A stretch of 64,000 nt of DNA from CAWIVH01 sp963839475 (lineage in GTDB: Bacteria; Acidobacteriota; UBA6911), in contig CAWIVH010000017.1 in assembly GCA_963839475.1 (NCBI GenBank), positions 744,001 through 808,000 on the forward strand. The letters are read 5' to 3'. Both the position numbers and the translations under genes were made by a program. Of the stretch, positions 26,571 through 36,238 are shown one piece after another; positions within the stretch are counted from its first letter, which is position 1; each line of letters opens with the position of its first letter. The notes beneath the pieces were generated by a model that worked only from the letters and a program-made list of their open reading frames with translations, did not search any database and was not told where the DNA came from.

Positions 26571-27749
26571 TCAGTAGTCCATGCGACTGGGCTCCCGCCG
26601 AAGGGGATGAGAAGTAACATGCGAGGGATTTGCGCTGTTCAGGTTTGCCCTGGCATCAAAATATTCCGGGAACAAGCAAAGGCTCGCGTCAAACAGCGCC
26701 TCTGCTTCTTTTTTGCACCCCATCATGGACTGGGCGACTCCAAGGTTGTTCGCTCCCTCCGGAGTCCGTACAATTTGTTCGGCGCGCGCTAACCACCGTA
26801 CCGCCTCTGACGCCGATCCAACTAACAAAGCGATGGTCCCTCGACAAAAAGCGACTCGCCAGGATTCCGGCATCGGGCATGGCCCGTCAGGCTCAAGAAT
26901 CTCTTCCGGATCGCCCACCCAAGACTCGGCCCGTTCGACAAATTGGCCGGCTATTTCATATTCCCAGCGAAAAAGAGCCATCGAGGTAAGGCCCCATATC
27001 GTAACTCTCTCATCGTAGCCTGCCTTCTGAAACAAGTGCCGGACAAACTCATACTCGTGCTTCAGAAGACACTGCCGATACATGATCAACTGCTGCTTCC
27101 GTTGGCGTGACAGGCTGGAAGGATAGGCATACATTCGATATCCAGGTTCATCCACAAGACAGATTCGTGCACCGGCAGCGACCGAACGCAGGACGAAATC
27201 CATATCCTCGGCACCATGCAACAGCGTGTCATAGCCGATGCTTCGAGCAAACTCCGTTTTGAATGCGATGAATCCCACGCCCTGCAGATAATTGCGTTCA
27301 AATAGCCGAGCAAGTGGATTTCGTTTGCGGAGAAATGCCGGTATGGCAAGAATCCGTATAAACCGTGAGTCGATTCCATCGATAAGTTCGACCGTATCGC
27401 ACGCAATCTCACCACCGTCCTTCAACAGCCGGTGAACCAGGCGATCGACACGACCCGGAAGAAATTCATCATCGGAATCCAGCCATATTCCGAATGGGGT
27501 CTCAATCGCCTCCAAACCATATTGCCGGGTTTGCCCCAGCGCGGCATGTCGAGATCGCTGAACCACACGCAAACGGCTGCCGCCGGCATCTTTTGCCCGG
27601 GCGATTGTGTCGTCGGAAGAAGCGTCGTCAATCAGGAGAACCGGGCAGTTGCCCTGCTCGCAGGCAGACCGAATCGCACGCGCGATTGTATTCGAGGCGT
27701 TCCTCGCCGCAATGATGATAGTCGCGGAAGATCCTATCGAGTGTGTCAT
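26571..27749 (-). CDS. GT2 glycosyltransferase with C-terminal TPR
   Basis: 392 aa from the ATG at 27749; a GTG at 27773 in the same frame is possible. The GT-A domain shows TIIIAARNASNTIARAIRSA, LLIDDASSDDTIARAKDAGG and WLDSDDEFLPGRVDRL, where the DSDDE is the metal-binding DXD region, then GAEDMDFVLRSVAAGA. The C-terminal ~110 residues contain a TPR-like pair (GANNLGVAQSMMGCKKEAEA). It closes the glycosyltransferase island convergently with the tandem GT2 pair. The acceptor is unknown. Confidence 0.85.
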   Translation of the reverse strand: MTHSIGSSATIIIAARNASNTIARAIRSACEQGNCPVLLIDDASSDDTIARAKDAGGSRLRVVQRSRHAALGQTRQYGLEAIETPFGIWLDSDDEFLPGRVDRLVHRLLKDGGEIACDTVELIDGIDSRFIRILAIPAFLRKRNPLARLFERNYLQGVGFIAFKTEFARSIGYDTLLHGAEDMDFVLRSVAAGARICLVDEPGYRMYAYPSSLSRQRKQQLIMYRQCLLKHEYEFVRHLFQKAGYDERVTIWGLTSMALFRWEYEIAGQFVERAESWVGDPEEILEPDGPCPMPESWRVAFCRGTIALLVGSASEAVRWLARAEQIVRTPEGANNLGVAQSMMGCKKEAEALFDASLCLFPEYFDARANLNSANPSHVTSHPLRREPSRMDY

Positions 27750-27898
27750 GTATATTGGAGACTCACCTTGCACCGATGCCTTTGCGTGGCCATTTTAAAG
27801 CGCAGTTCCCCCACGCGATAATACAAAAGTTGCCATGCAGACATGTCAGAGATCCTGAGGGCTAATAGCCAGAAGAATGTGCCGAGGGTCTTATGAAG

Positions 27899-28231
27899 TC
27901 AACCGGCGACCTGGTCGCGGGTACGGGAGCAGACTTCCTCGAAAAGGATGGAAACTTCGCGGAGGAGATCGTGCTCCGTTAAGTCAATCGACTCCCTGCC
28001 GGCGGAAGTGAGATGGTACGACACGCTCTTCGCGCTCTTGCGGCGATACTCCAGAAGACCGTTGGCGCACAACTCCTTCATATAGTTGTTCACCATCGCC
28101 ACTGAAAGCCGGCACTTCTTCGCGAGCTCCGCCTGGGTGACCTCCGGCTTGGACCCCACCTCCAACAGAATCCTATGCTGGTTCAGCCTGGGGGCCGGAA
28201 GATAAAGGGCCTGGGTTTCTTTGATACGCAT
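27899..28231 (-). CDS. winged-helix transcriptional regulator
   Basis: 110 aa from the ATG at 28231 (frame open to 28270). A winged helix-turn-helix is clear: RILLEVGSKPEVTQAELAKK, then RLSVAMVNNYMKELCANGLL as the recognition helix region and a SVSYHLTSAGRESID wing. The C-terminal helix probably dimerises. It resembles small MarR- or ArsR-like regulators often found beside polysaccharide genes. It lies upstream of, and divergent from, queF and downstream of the glycosyltransferase island, so either could be its target. Confidence 0.75.
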   Translation of the reverse strand: MRIKETQALYLPAPRLNQHRILLEVGSKPEVTQAELAKKCRLSVAMVNNYMKELCANGLLEYRRKSAKSVSYHLTSAGRESIDLTEHDLLREVSILFEEVCSRTRDQVAG

Positions 28232-28400
28232 TCTGTCCGATTGTCCGTCTGCAATATCGATGCGCCACACGCCCTCAGGCGGGCGACAGAATACTCATCG
28301 ACGGAAGTCACTGGCTGCTTTAGGGTTCATTGCCGTTGCGCACCTCCATGGCTTTGAAGGATCATCTGCAGCCCGCGCGAAGATGTGGTAAATTTTCTCC

Positions 28401-28832
28401 ATGCGAAAATACACCGAAAAGCACGCCAAGTCCGGCATCCAGGCCAAGCTTCCCAAAATTGAGTGCTGGGAGAACCAATACCCGGGGTACGAAGTCGAAA
28501 TCGTCATCCCCGAATACACCGCCATCTGCCCCAAAACCGGGCTGCCCGACTTCGGTACGATTTACATAACCTATGAGCCCGATCAGTGGTGCCTCGAACT
28601 GAAATCGCTGAAGGAATATATCAACGCTTACCGGAGCATCGGCATCTTCTACGAAAACGCCGTGAACCGGATCCTGCGGGACCTCGCCAAAGCCTGCGAA
28701 CCGGTTTCTATGCGCGTCCGTGGCGAGTTCTCCCCCCGCGGCGGAATGCAGAGCCGTGTCGAGGCTCACTACTTCGATGAGGAAAAGAGGCCGATGGAAG
28801 AAAGCGGCTGCTGTGGCTGCGAAAACGAGTGA
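28401..28832 (+). CDS. queF: NADPH-dependent 7-cyano-7-deazaguanine reductase QueF
   Basis: 143 aa, the short (type I) QueF. The catalytic Cys43 lies in TAICPKTGLPDFG with Asp50 downstream. The family signature is ELKSLKEYINAYRSIGIFYE. It reduces preQ0 to preQ1 with NADPH in queuosine synthesis. The extra Cys-rich end (SGCCGCENE) is unusual. No other queuosine gene is in the window and no preQ1 riboswitch is apparent in the 130-bp upstream gap. Confidence 0.95.
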   Translation: MRKYTEKHAKSGIQAKLPKIECWENQYPGYEVEIVIPEYTAICPKTGLPDFGTIYITYEPDQWCLELKSLKEYINAYRSIGIFYENAVNRILRDLAKACEPVSMRVRGEFSPRGGMQSRVEAHYFDEEKRPMEESGCCGCENE

Positions 28833-28898
28833 GCGAAAAGGGCCTCACCGCGAGAACCCCGATAACCTCCAAATCCTTATTGGTTTTTCCGAGACCGA

Positions 28899-30947
28899 AT
28901 GCCGGAACATAAATTCACCAATGCGCTGGCTTACGAGACCAGCCCCTACCTGCAGCAACACGCGCATAACCCGGTCCAGTGGCATCCCTGGGGAGAAGAA
29001 GCGCTCCGCCTCGCACGTGAACACGACCGGCCGATTCTCCTGAGCATCGGATACTCCGCTTGCCACTGGTGCCATGTCATGGAACGCGAATCCTTCGAAA
29101 ACGAGGAGATCGCCGGCCTCATGAACCAGTACTTCATCAATATCAAGGTCGACCGGGAGGAGCGGCCCGACATCGATTCCATTTACATGACGGCTGTCCA
29201 GATGATGACCGGCAGCGGCGGCTGGCCCCTGACAGTGTTCCTTACACCCGAAGGAGTGCCTTTTTACGGTGGAACCTACTTTCCTCCCCAGGACCGCCAC
29301 GGAATGCCCGGCTTACCTCGCATACTGCTAAGCGTGGCTGGCGCCTATCGCGAAAAAAGAGACTTGATTCTCGCCGATGCCTCTAAACTTATCTCTGAAA
29401 TTCGCAATTCCGACTCGGCGGCCATTGGCCCCGGGGAGCTCAAAAGCGATATTCTGGAATCGGCCGTCGCCAGCCTGCTTCGCGGCTACGATTCCAAGAA
29501 CGGAGGATTCGGCCGGGCGCCGAAATTCCCGCCGTCCATGACGCTCACCTTCCTGCTTCGCAACTACCGGCGGAAGAACGATTCCCGAGCATTGAAAGCC
29601 GTTGAACACACCTTGCAGAAAATGGCTGCCGGCGGGATGTACGATCAGCTGGGCGGAGGATTCCACCGCTATTCGGTTGATGCAACCTGGCTGGTGCCGC
29701 ATTTCGAAAAAATGCTTTACGATAACGCCCTCCTGAGCCGCATCTATCTCGACGCCTGGCTTCTGACCGGCAAACCACTCTACCGTCGCATCGCAGAAGA
29801 AACGCTTGATTATGTACGGCGCGAGATGACCTCCCCCGAGGGTGGATTCTATTCCAGCCAGGATGCCGATAGTGAAGGGCATGAGGGCAAGTTCTTCCTT
29901 TGGACTCGCGAGGAGGTTGTGGCACTTCTGGGCCCGGATAACGGGGAGATATTCTGCCGCTACCACGGCATCTCGGCCGGCGGGAATTTCGAAGGAGCCA
30001 GTATTCTTCATGTCCCACGTGAGCCGGAAGAAACATCCCGCGAATTTGGCATTCCCGTGGAGGATCTTTATCAGATTATTTCAGCCGGCAAAGCCCGCCT
30101 CCTGGATTCACGCGAACTGCGCATCAAACCGGCACGGGATGAAAAAGTGTTGACCGCCTGGAATGGCCTCATGCTGCGGAGCTTCGCCGAAGCGGCAAGC
30201 GCGCTCGACCGGGACGACTACCGCGACACGGCAGAGAGGAACGCGGAATTCCTATTTTCATGCATGCAGAAAGACGGCCGGCTGCTGCGCAGCTGGAAAG
30301 GCGGGCGAGCCCGATTCGACGCCTACCTCGAGGATTACGCCTGCATCATCGACGGGCTGATCTCTTTGTATGAAGCTACCTTTGATTACGGCTGGATCCG
30401 CAAGGCTGAATCGTCGGCAGCCGTACTGGTCGACGGTTTCTGGGACAGCAGTGGCGGCAACTTCTTCTTTACCGGCAAAGATCATGAAAAGTTGATCCAC
30501 AGGCCCAAAGACCTTTACGATAATGCCACCCCCTCCGGGAATTCGGCTGCCGCTTATGCCTTCCAGAGGCTGGCCGCCCACACCGGGAATCAAGCTTGGG
30601 CGGACAAAGCCCGTTCGATATTGACCGGCATGTCGGAGGCCATGGAAAAACACCCCTACGGATTCAGCCACTATCTCTGCGCCCTGGATTGGTTCTTATC
30701 AGGAACCACGGAGATTGCTATTGCAGGAGATCTTTCAGCGACGGCAACAAAAGAAATGCTGAGAATTGTATCGGGGACTTACAACCCTGATAAGGTGGTT
30801 GCGTGCGGCCTGCAGGAAGATGTGCCGCTGCTCCGGGGTCGCATAAGTCCCAATTCGGCTCCCACAGCCTATGTTTGCCGCAGGAGCGTCTGCTCTGCCC
30901 CTATCCTGAACCCGCTCGAACTCGCGAAAGCGCTTAAAGAAAAATAA
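28899..30947 (+). CDS. YyaL-type thioredoxin-domain / DUF255 protein
   Basis: 682 aa, the normal length. The N-terminal thioredoxin-like domain (DUF255) has SACHWCHVMERESFE with Cys55 and Cys58, followed by NIKVDREERPDIDSIYMTAV and GSGGWPLTVFLTPEGVPFYG. The rest is an (alpha/alpha)6 barrel (FHRYSVDATWLVPHFEKMLY; DEKVLTAWNGLMLRSFAEAA; DNATPSGNSAAAYAFQRLA). The family is widespread from bacteria to humans (SPATA20); its activity is not established. It follows queF by 66 bp and converges on the M48 protease. Confidence 0.93.
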   Translation: MPEHKFTNALAYETSPYLQQHAHNPVQWHPWGEEALRLAREHDRPILLSIGYSACHWCHVMERESFENEEIAGLMNQYFINIKVDREERPDIDSIYMTAVQMMTGSGGWPLTVFLTPEGVPFYGGTYFPPQDRHGMPGLPRILLSVAGAYREKRDLILADASKLISEIRNSDSAAIGPGELKSDILESAVASLLRGYDSKNGGFGRAPKFPPSMTLTFLLRNYRRKNDSRALKAVEHTLQKMAAGGMYDQLGGGFHRYSVDATWLVPHFEKMLYDNALLSRIYLDAWLLTGKPLYRRIAEETLDYVRREMTSPEGGFYSSQDADSEGHEGKFFLWTREEVVALLGPDNGEIFCRYHGISAGGNFEGASILHVPREPEETSREFGIPVEDLYQIISAGKARLLDSRELRIKPARDEKVLTAWNGLMLRSFAEAASALDRDDYRDTAERNAEFLFSCMQKDGRLLRSWKGGRARFDAYLEDYACIIDGLISLYEATFDYGWIRKAESSAAVLVDGFWDSSGGNFFFTGKDHEKLIHRPKDLYDNATPSGNSAAAYAFQRLAAHTGNQAWADKARSILTGMSEAMEKHPYGFSHYLCALDWFLSGTTEIAIAGDLSATATKEMLRIVSGTYNPDKVVACGLQEDVPLLRGRISPNSAPTAYVCRRSVCSAPILNPLELAKALKEK

Positions 30948-30987
30948 ACCTCGAAGACCTCCAAGACCGCGGAGGTCTTCGCGGTTT
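30936..30987 (-). terminator. strong hairpin terminator of the M48 protease gene
   Basis: AAACCTCGAAGACCTCC (30946-30962) pairs with GGAGGTCTTCGCGGTTT (30971-30987), a 17-bp stem with one mismatch and an 8-nt loop. On the minus strand it is followed by ATTTTTCTTT. The stem has the same GAAGACCTC words as the palindrome at 61849-61906. Confidence 0.72.
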
Positions 30988-30996
30988 AATCGCGTG

Positions 30997-32148
30997 TCAA
31001 GCTTTCAGCTGGCCTTCTTTCTTGAAAGCCTCAATTTCCTGGTCGGTTAGAGCCACTGCAACCGCAGCAGGATTCGATCCGCCCTTGGCATTAAGCTCTT
31101 TGTCCACGCCTCGGGAGCCTCCTGATCCGGTTACTGCCGCACTTTGCTTGGTTTCCTCTCCGCCGGATCCTTTTGGATTGGTCAGCTTGCTCAAACTGAA
31201 GCGGCTTTTTTTCTTGCCTTGTTCCTCCCCTTCTTTTTTATCCTTGTTTTCACTCTCTTTGTCGCCGCCACCCGCAAGACCGGCAGCCCCTTCCTCCACG
31301 GTGGCGATCCTGGCAAGTTCTACGGGCTTATAATTGATGTTCTTGACATAGCGCTGCGGCAGGACAGCACCGCCGACGAGGTTTTTCGCTTTGATAAAGC
31401 CATCCAGTTTTTGCAGTCGCTCGTCCATTTCAGGGTGGGAAGCAAACAATCCCTGTTTGGCTTCAGAACCCGAATTCCTCTCCTTGAGTGTTTTCAAGAA
31501 AAGCCCCAGGCCCGTGGCGTCGTAGCCGGTCGTCGCCGACACGCCCAATCCCTTTTCGTCGGATTCCAATTCCTCCGCCCGGCCAAACCCCGCGAGAACG
31601 AGCTTGTAGCATTCGTCGGCCAGTTTGCGAAACAGTTGCGGGTTGGACGAAATACTGGATTCACTGGCGGCCATCTGCACCACCTTGCCTTGCCTGATGG
31701 CCTTCAGGGTGTGGCGCTCGGTGACATGAATGAGTTCATGACCCAGCACACCGGCCAGTTCCGCCTCGTTTTTCATCAGGGATAGTGCGCCCTTCGTAAT
31801 GTGGATGAATCCGCCCGGTGCGGCGAAGGCGTTGACCCCGTCGGTGTCAAGGACGATGAAATGGTACGTCAGGCCGGGCCGGCTGCTTTTTTTTGCGATC
31901 ACCGTGCCGACCAGGGATACATATTTGTGAACTGCGGGGTCCTGAACGACCCCATACTTGGTGCGGATGCGGCCGCTGATATCCTCCCCAAGCCTGACCT
32001 CTTCCTCGTCCGTGATCTCGATGTCCTTGAATTTTTTCGCCGTGCTGTCGACCTTGTCGCCGAGGCTTTTGATCTTGCCCCACTGCGCCGGCGCGGTCTC
32101 ACACATCAGAAGCAGTGCTATGACGCTCGTCCATACTTTGTAACGCAT
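30997..32148 (-). CDS. M48-family metalloprotease, exported
   Basis: 383 aa. A signal peptide covers about 1-21 (TSVIALLLMCETAPAQ). The zinc site is HELIH at 137-141 (LAGVLGHELIHVTERHT), with a downstream ELESDEKGLGVSA Glu as third ligand. NAFAAPGGFIHITKGALSLM is also typical of BepA/LoiP-like M48 proteases, which clean up outer-membrane assembly. The last ~90 residues are low-complexity, Lys/Glu- and Gly/Ser-rich. GGAGG lies 5 bp before the start. It lies 46 bp downstream of the cyclase gene. Confidence 0.92.
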   Translation of the reverse strand: MRYKVWTSVIALLLMCETAPAQWGKIKSLGDKVDSTAKKFKDIEITDEEEVRLGEDISGRIRTKYGVVQDPAVHKYVSLVGTVIAKKSSRPGLTYHFIVLDTDGVNAFAAPGGFIHITKGALSLMKNEAELAGVLGHELIHVTERHTLKAIRQGKVVQMAASESSISSNPQLFRKLADECYKLVLAGFGRAEELESDEKGLGVSATTGYDATGLGLFLKTLKERNSGSEAKQGLFASHPEMDERLQKLDGFIKAKNLVGGAVLPQRYVKNINYKPVELARIATVEEGAAGLAGGGDKESENKDKKEGEEQGKKKSRFSLSKLTNPKGSGGEETKQSAAVTGSGGSRGVDKELNAKGGSNPAAVAVALTDQEIEAFKKEGQLKA

Positions 32149-32194
32149 GCGACCTCCTGGTGAACCCTATGCTGCCCGATCTGGTCGGGCAGTC

Positions 32195-34225
32195 CTAAGA
32201 TTTCCCTGTAGGCGCCTGCAGCGCGGCAGCCGCCTGTTTCTCTCTCAGCTCTTCCTCCGAAACACAGATTTCGAAAATCTCAACGCCGCGCGTTTTGCCT
32301 TTGACCTTGGCAATGCCCAGCGGGCGGATGAAATACGAGCCCTTCAGTTTATTGCGTGTGAACTCACTGATGATGATGTGGCTCTCATACTGTTTGTTCA
32401 GCGATTCGAGGCGCGACCCGAGGTTCACGTTGTCACCAATGACAGTATAGCTCAGCGTGCGCTCTGAACCGACATTACCCACAATCATATCACCGGTGTT
32501 GATCCCAATCCCGATGTCGAAGTTCGGCCTTCCTTCGCTGGTCCAGCGTGCATTCAACACCTTGAGTTCCCTCAGCATCGCCAGGCCCATCTGCACCGCA
32601 TGATCCGGATGGTCCGGATCCAACACCGGCGCGTTGAAGATGCCCATAATCATATCGCCGACGAATTTGTCCAGAGTCCCGTGGTGTTCGAACAAAAGTT
32701 CCACCATCCGGGAGAAATACTCGTTCAACTGCCGGATGACATCCTCCGGTTTTCCCGCTTCCGAAAACGTAGTAAAGCCGCGGATATCGGAAAACAACAC
32801 CGTCATCTCGCGCCGCTGGCCACCCAACCGGGCTTTGGTGGGATCCTCTATCAGTTCTTTGACAACAGCAGGAGATACATAACGCGAGAATAGCGATTTC
32901 ACCTGCCGCTTGGCCTTGTCTTCCACGAAAAACTTGTAGGCCACGCTCGAAAACTGCGCCAGCACAAGACCGCCCATCGCCGGGACGACGGGAAGCCATA
33001 TCCCCCGGCGAAAAAGCGCCAAAACGAGACCGGCATCGGCAAAACCGATCACCGCAGCCGCGGCGAGCGCCCACCAGAACTCCAGGTATACCCCGAGCAT
33101 ACCCATGACAACGACCGTCACCAGCAGAAGCAAGACCGTCCAGAAAGGCTGCGCCGGGCGCAGGAATGAACGGCTCAAAATGCTGTCCACCACGGATGCA
33201 TGAATCTGCATGCCGGGCATCTTCCCTGCTTCGCCAAAAGGAGTCTGGAAGAGATCGTGCAGACCGGCAGCGGTGGTACCGACAAAAATTATCTTGTCCT
33301 TGAACACCGAAGGGTCGATTTCGGGTTTGGAATTATCCTCTATTTGCATTTCGGACAAAGCCAAGTCGAAAAACCTGTATCTGCGGTAGGTACGCTTGGT
33401 CCTCTGCTCATTATTTTCGTAGGCAGCCCCTCTGTAGCGTACAAGCATGTGCCGGGTCCGGATCTTGCTCGCATATTCCACTTCAGTCTCTATCAAAGGA
33501 ACGAGGATGGACCCCAAGTGGAGCCCTTGAGAATCGAGCGATACATCTTCCGGCCTGAGTCCCATCGCAGTCATGGCGGTCGCCATGCCCAGCGATGGAT
33601 AAAAGGTATCCTCCTGACGCACAAACGTAACTACCCTCCGAACCGGGCCATCGTTGTCCAGCAGCATGAAGGTACTGCCGAGCATACGGCTAGCCTCGGC
33701 TAGCGATGGGAACGGCGTCTTGACACTCTGATGCTCCTCCACTTCTCTGCTGAGCCGGTATCCCGAAGGAACCTTCACCTTGGGAATATATTTTTTGGTG
33801 TCGTTCACTTCGATCGAGTGGACAACGTTGCCCAACCTGCGTGTGGCTTTTACCAGTTCCGCGTCTCTTTCCCCACCCTCAGGGCCCTTGTCATCTTCCA
33901 GGAACAAGATGTCAAACGTGATGGATCTCGGCCGCCCCCGTTCGAGGTAGTTCAAAAGAAGAGCATAAGCATCCCGAGGCCAGGGAAAACGGCCGTAGTT
34001 GTTCTCAGCCATCCATTCGATGCTCCAATCGTCGATGTCAATCATGACAATTGATGGATTAGCCTGTGAAGGGTCGGCCGCAGCCCGCATTTCGAGGTCG
34101 TAGACCTTCCACTCCATTGTCTTGAAAAAAGAGGTCTGGCTGAGGAGAAAAGCAATGGCCGCCGAGATGAAAGCAATGCTCAATCCCGCGGCGGGCTTTT
34201 TAAGATGAGGAAGCTTAATGAACAA
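32195..34225 (-). CDS. CHASE2-domain adenylate/guanylate cyclase
   Basis: 676 aa from a TTG; the start is uncertain. A first membrane helix (about 14-32) precedes an extracytoplasmic CHASE2 sensor (about 35-330; MIDIDDWSIEWMAENNYGRF, KIIFVGTTAAGLHDLFQTPF). Three more helices lie at about 345-420, then a class III cyclase domain (about 470-640). Cyclase residues visible are the metal Asp in VLFSDIRGFTTFSE, GDMIMGIFNAP, and VGNVGSERTLSYTVIGDNVN with GSRLE. It should sense an external signal and make cAMP (or cGMP). No cognate receptor gene is adjacent. Confidence 0.9.
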   Translation of the reverse strand: MFIKLPHLKKPAAGLSIAFISAAIAFLLSQTSFFKTMEWKVYDLEMRAAADPSQANPSIVMIDIDDWSIEWMAENNYGRFPWPRDAYALLLNYLERGRPRSITFDILFLEDDKGPEGGERDAELVKATRRLGNVVHSIEVNDTKKYIPKVKVPSGYRLSREVEEHQSVKTPFPSLAEASRMLGSTFMLLDNDGPVRRVVTFVRQEDTFYPSLGMATAMTAMGLRPEDVSLDSQGLHLGSILVPLIETEVEYASKIRTRHMLVRYRGAAYENNEQRTKRTYRRYRFFDLALSEMQIEDNSKPEIDPSVFKDKIIFVGTTAAGLHDLFQTPFGEAGKMPGMQIHASVVDSILSRSFLRPAQPFWTVLLLLVTVVVMGMLGVYLEFWWALAAAAVIGFADAGLVLALFRRGIWLPVVPAMGGLVLAQFSSVAYKFFVEDKAKRQVKSLFSRYVSPAVVKELIEDPTKARLGGQRREMTVLFSDIRGFTTFSEAGKPEDVIRQLNEYFSRMVELLFEHHGTLDKFVGDMIMGIFNAPVLDPDHPDHAVQMGLAMLRELKVLNARWTSEGRPNFDIGIGINTGDMIVGNVGSERTLSYTVIGDNVNLGSRLESLNKQYESHIIISEFTRNKLKGSYFIRPLGIAKVKGKTRGVEIFEICVSEEELREKQAAAALQAPTGKS

Positions 34226-34500
34226 GGAACCCCCCGGGCCGGACGAACCCTTCCAGGCCTCCGGCAGATCCAGCAGAAAATCCTGGACTTATTATTCATG
34301 AAAACCAGCCGCCTGAATATAGGAAAACTAATGGGCTCCTGATGATCGGCTGCCGCGCCTAAACCTGGAGGCCGCCCAATGCCTGGCCATGAATCCCGAC
34401 CGCCGACACAACGCATTTCTACTCACCTTTTTCCCGTGTCAAAAAACAGGCCATACGGGCTAGAATCATGGCTGCGTTCCCTACAGAAAAGGTGCCTGAC

Positions 34501-36048
34501 ATGAAAATTTCGAGAAGGACCATGATGGCGCTTCCCTTCCTCCTCCGCGGAGCGATGGAGGCAGCCACCGGGAAGCGTCCGAACATCCTCTTCATCATGA
34601 GCGACGATCACGCCGCGCATGCCATGAGTTGCTACGGCAGCAAAGTCAACAAGACGCCCAATCTGGACCGCCTTGCCGCCGAAGGGATCCGCTTCGATCG
34701 CTGCTATGCGACCAATTCGATCTGCACCCCAAGCCGCGCCAGCATCTTGACCGGGAAGTATAGCCATATGAACGGCGTCCCGGTATTCAACCGGTTCGAC
34801 GGATCTCAGCCGACCGTCCAGAGAATGCTCCAGCAGGCAGGCTATTATACGGGCATGATCGGCAAGTGGCACCTGGGGAGCGACCCGACCGGCTTTGACT
34901 ACTGGAATATATTGCCCGGACAGGGCCGCTACATCGATCCCATCCTTTACGATAAGGAAGGGTCGGAGGTTTACCCAGGCTACGTGACAGACGTCATCAC
35001 CGACTTGACCATGGACGTGCTTAAAAACCGTCCCAAGGACAAGCCCTTTTTCGTGATGTGCCACCACAAAGCGCCGCATCGGGAATGGACTCCCGATGAA
35101 AAACACAAGCGCCAGTTCGAAAACAGACAGATTCCGGAACCAGCCACCCTCCGGGACGACTACACCGGCCGGACCGACGCCATCCACGAACAACAGCAAT
35201 CGGTTTTCCGGGATCTGACCCGGCTCGATCTGAAGCTGGTTCCACCTGCGAACCTGACGGGAAAAGAAAGGAACGAGTGGCTGAGGGTCAAACCGACTGA
35301 AGTGGAAATCGAAATCAACGGCGCTAAAAAAACACTGACCGGCAAAGAGCTCGAGGATTGGAAATACCAGCGCTACATGCAGGACTATCTCGCCTGCGTC
35401 CAGAGCATCGACGATAATGTCGGGCGGTTGCTTGACTGGATGGATTCCAACGGCCTGGCCAAGAACACCGTGGTGATCTATACCAGCGACCAGGGATTCT
35501 TTCTGGGCGACCATGGACTGTACGACAAGCGCTTCATGTACGAGCCGTCGCTGCAGATGCCGTTTATCGTGAGATGGCCGGAGGGAATAAAACCAGGCAC
35601 ATCAACCGGCGCCATGGCCATAAACTGCGACTTCGCACCGACATTCCTTGAACTCGCCGAAGCCCAAATTCCGGGCGACATACAAGGGAAAAGCCTGGCG
35701 CCGCTGCTGAAGGGGCGACGGCCTTCCGGTTGGAGGGACGCCGTCTATTACCGCTATTATCACGACCCCGGCGACCATAACACCCGGGCTCACTACGGGA
35801 TCCGCACCGAGACGCACAAACTTATTTACTTCTGGAAGAAGGACCAGTGGGAGTGCTACGACCTGGTCCACGATCCCCAGGAAATGCACAATATCTACAA
35901 GGACCCTGCGGCTCAGGCCGTGGTAACCGACCTGAAAGCCAGGCTCGATAAATTGAAAAAGGACCTTAAGGACGACGACCGATTCGCGGATGTTCAGCCG
36001 GCGGCATCTTCCTACGTCGACCCTCCCCCGCGCAAGAAGCCGCGATAG
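34501..36048 (+). CDS. Tat-exported sulfatase
   Basis: 515 aa from the ATG at 34501 (frame open to 34468). KISRRTMMALPFLLRG looks like a Tat signal. The formylglycine site is Cys75 in SICTPSRASILTG (C-x-P-S-R), so it needs an FGE-type activator, not seen here. Metal ligands include DD in IMSDDHAAHAM and TSDQGFFLGDHGLYDKR later. The C-terminal part ends in a YYRYYHDPGDHNTRAHYG segment typical of N-acetylglucosamine- or heparan-type sulfatases. It removes sulfate from glycans; the substrate is unknown. Confidence 0.9.
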   Translation: MKISRRTMMALPFLLRGAMEAATGKRPNILFIMSDDHAAHAMSCYGSKVNKTPNLDRLAAEGIRFDRCYATNSICTPSRASILTGKYSHMNGVPVFNRFDGSQPTVQRMLQQAGYYTGMIGKWHLGSDPTGFDYWNILPGQGRYIDPILYDKEGSEVYPGYVTDVITDLTMDVLKNRPKDKPFFVMCHHKAPHREWTPDEKHKRQFENRQIPEPATLRDDYTGRTDAIHEQQQSVFRDLTRLDLKLVPPANLTGKERNEWLRVKPTEVEIEINGAKKTLTGKELEDWKYQRYMQDYLACVQSIDDNVGRLLDWMDSNGLAKNTVVIYTSDQGFFLGDHGLYDKRFMYEPSLQMPFIVRWPEGIKPGTSTGAMAINCDFAPTFLELAEAQIPGDIQGKSLAPLLKGRRPSGWRDAVYYRYYHDPGDHNTRAHYGIRTETHKLIYFWKKDQWECYDLVHDPQEMHNIYKDPAAQAVVTDLKARLDKLKKDLKDDDRFADVQPAASSYVDPPPRKKPR

Positions 36049-36238
36049 AAAGAAATCTTCGGGAGTCGTTGGGCAAAAGGGTTCACCCCATCGCCTCATT
36101 ATGAGAGGCCGCACGGACAGGATTAGCCGGTTGCAACAGAATTGAGATGCAGCCAACCGATCTTATTGAATTGCCCTCCAGGACGAAAGGCAGCATGGCC
36201 GCTGCATCGTCTCACGAAACGCAAAGCGGAGATCGCTC

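Noticed and set aside
28271..28400. preQ1 riboswitch before queF
   Set aside because: No small hairpin plus A-rich tail of the known classes is seen in the gap.
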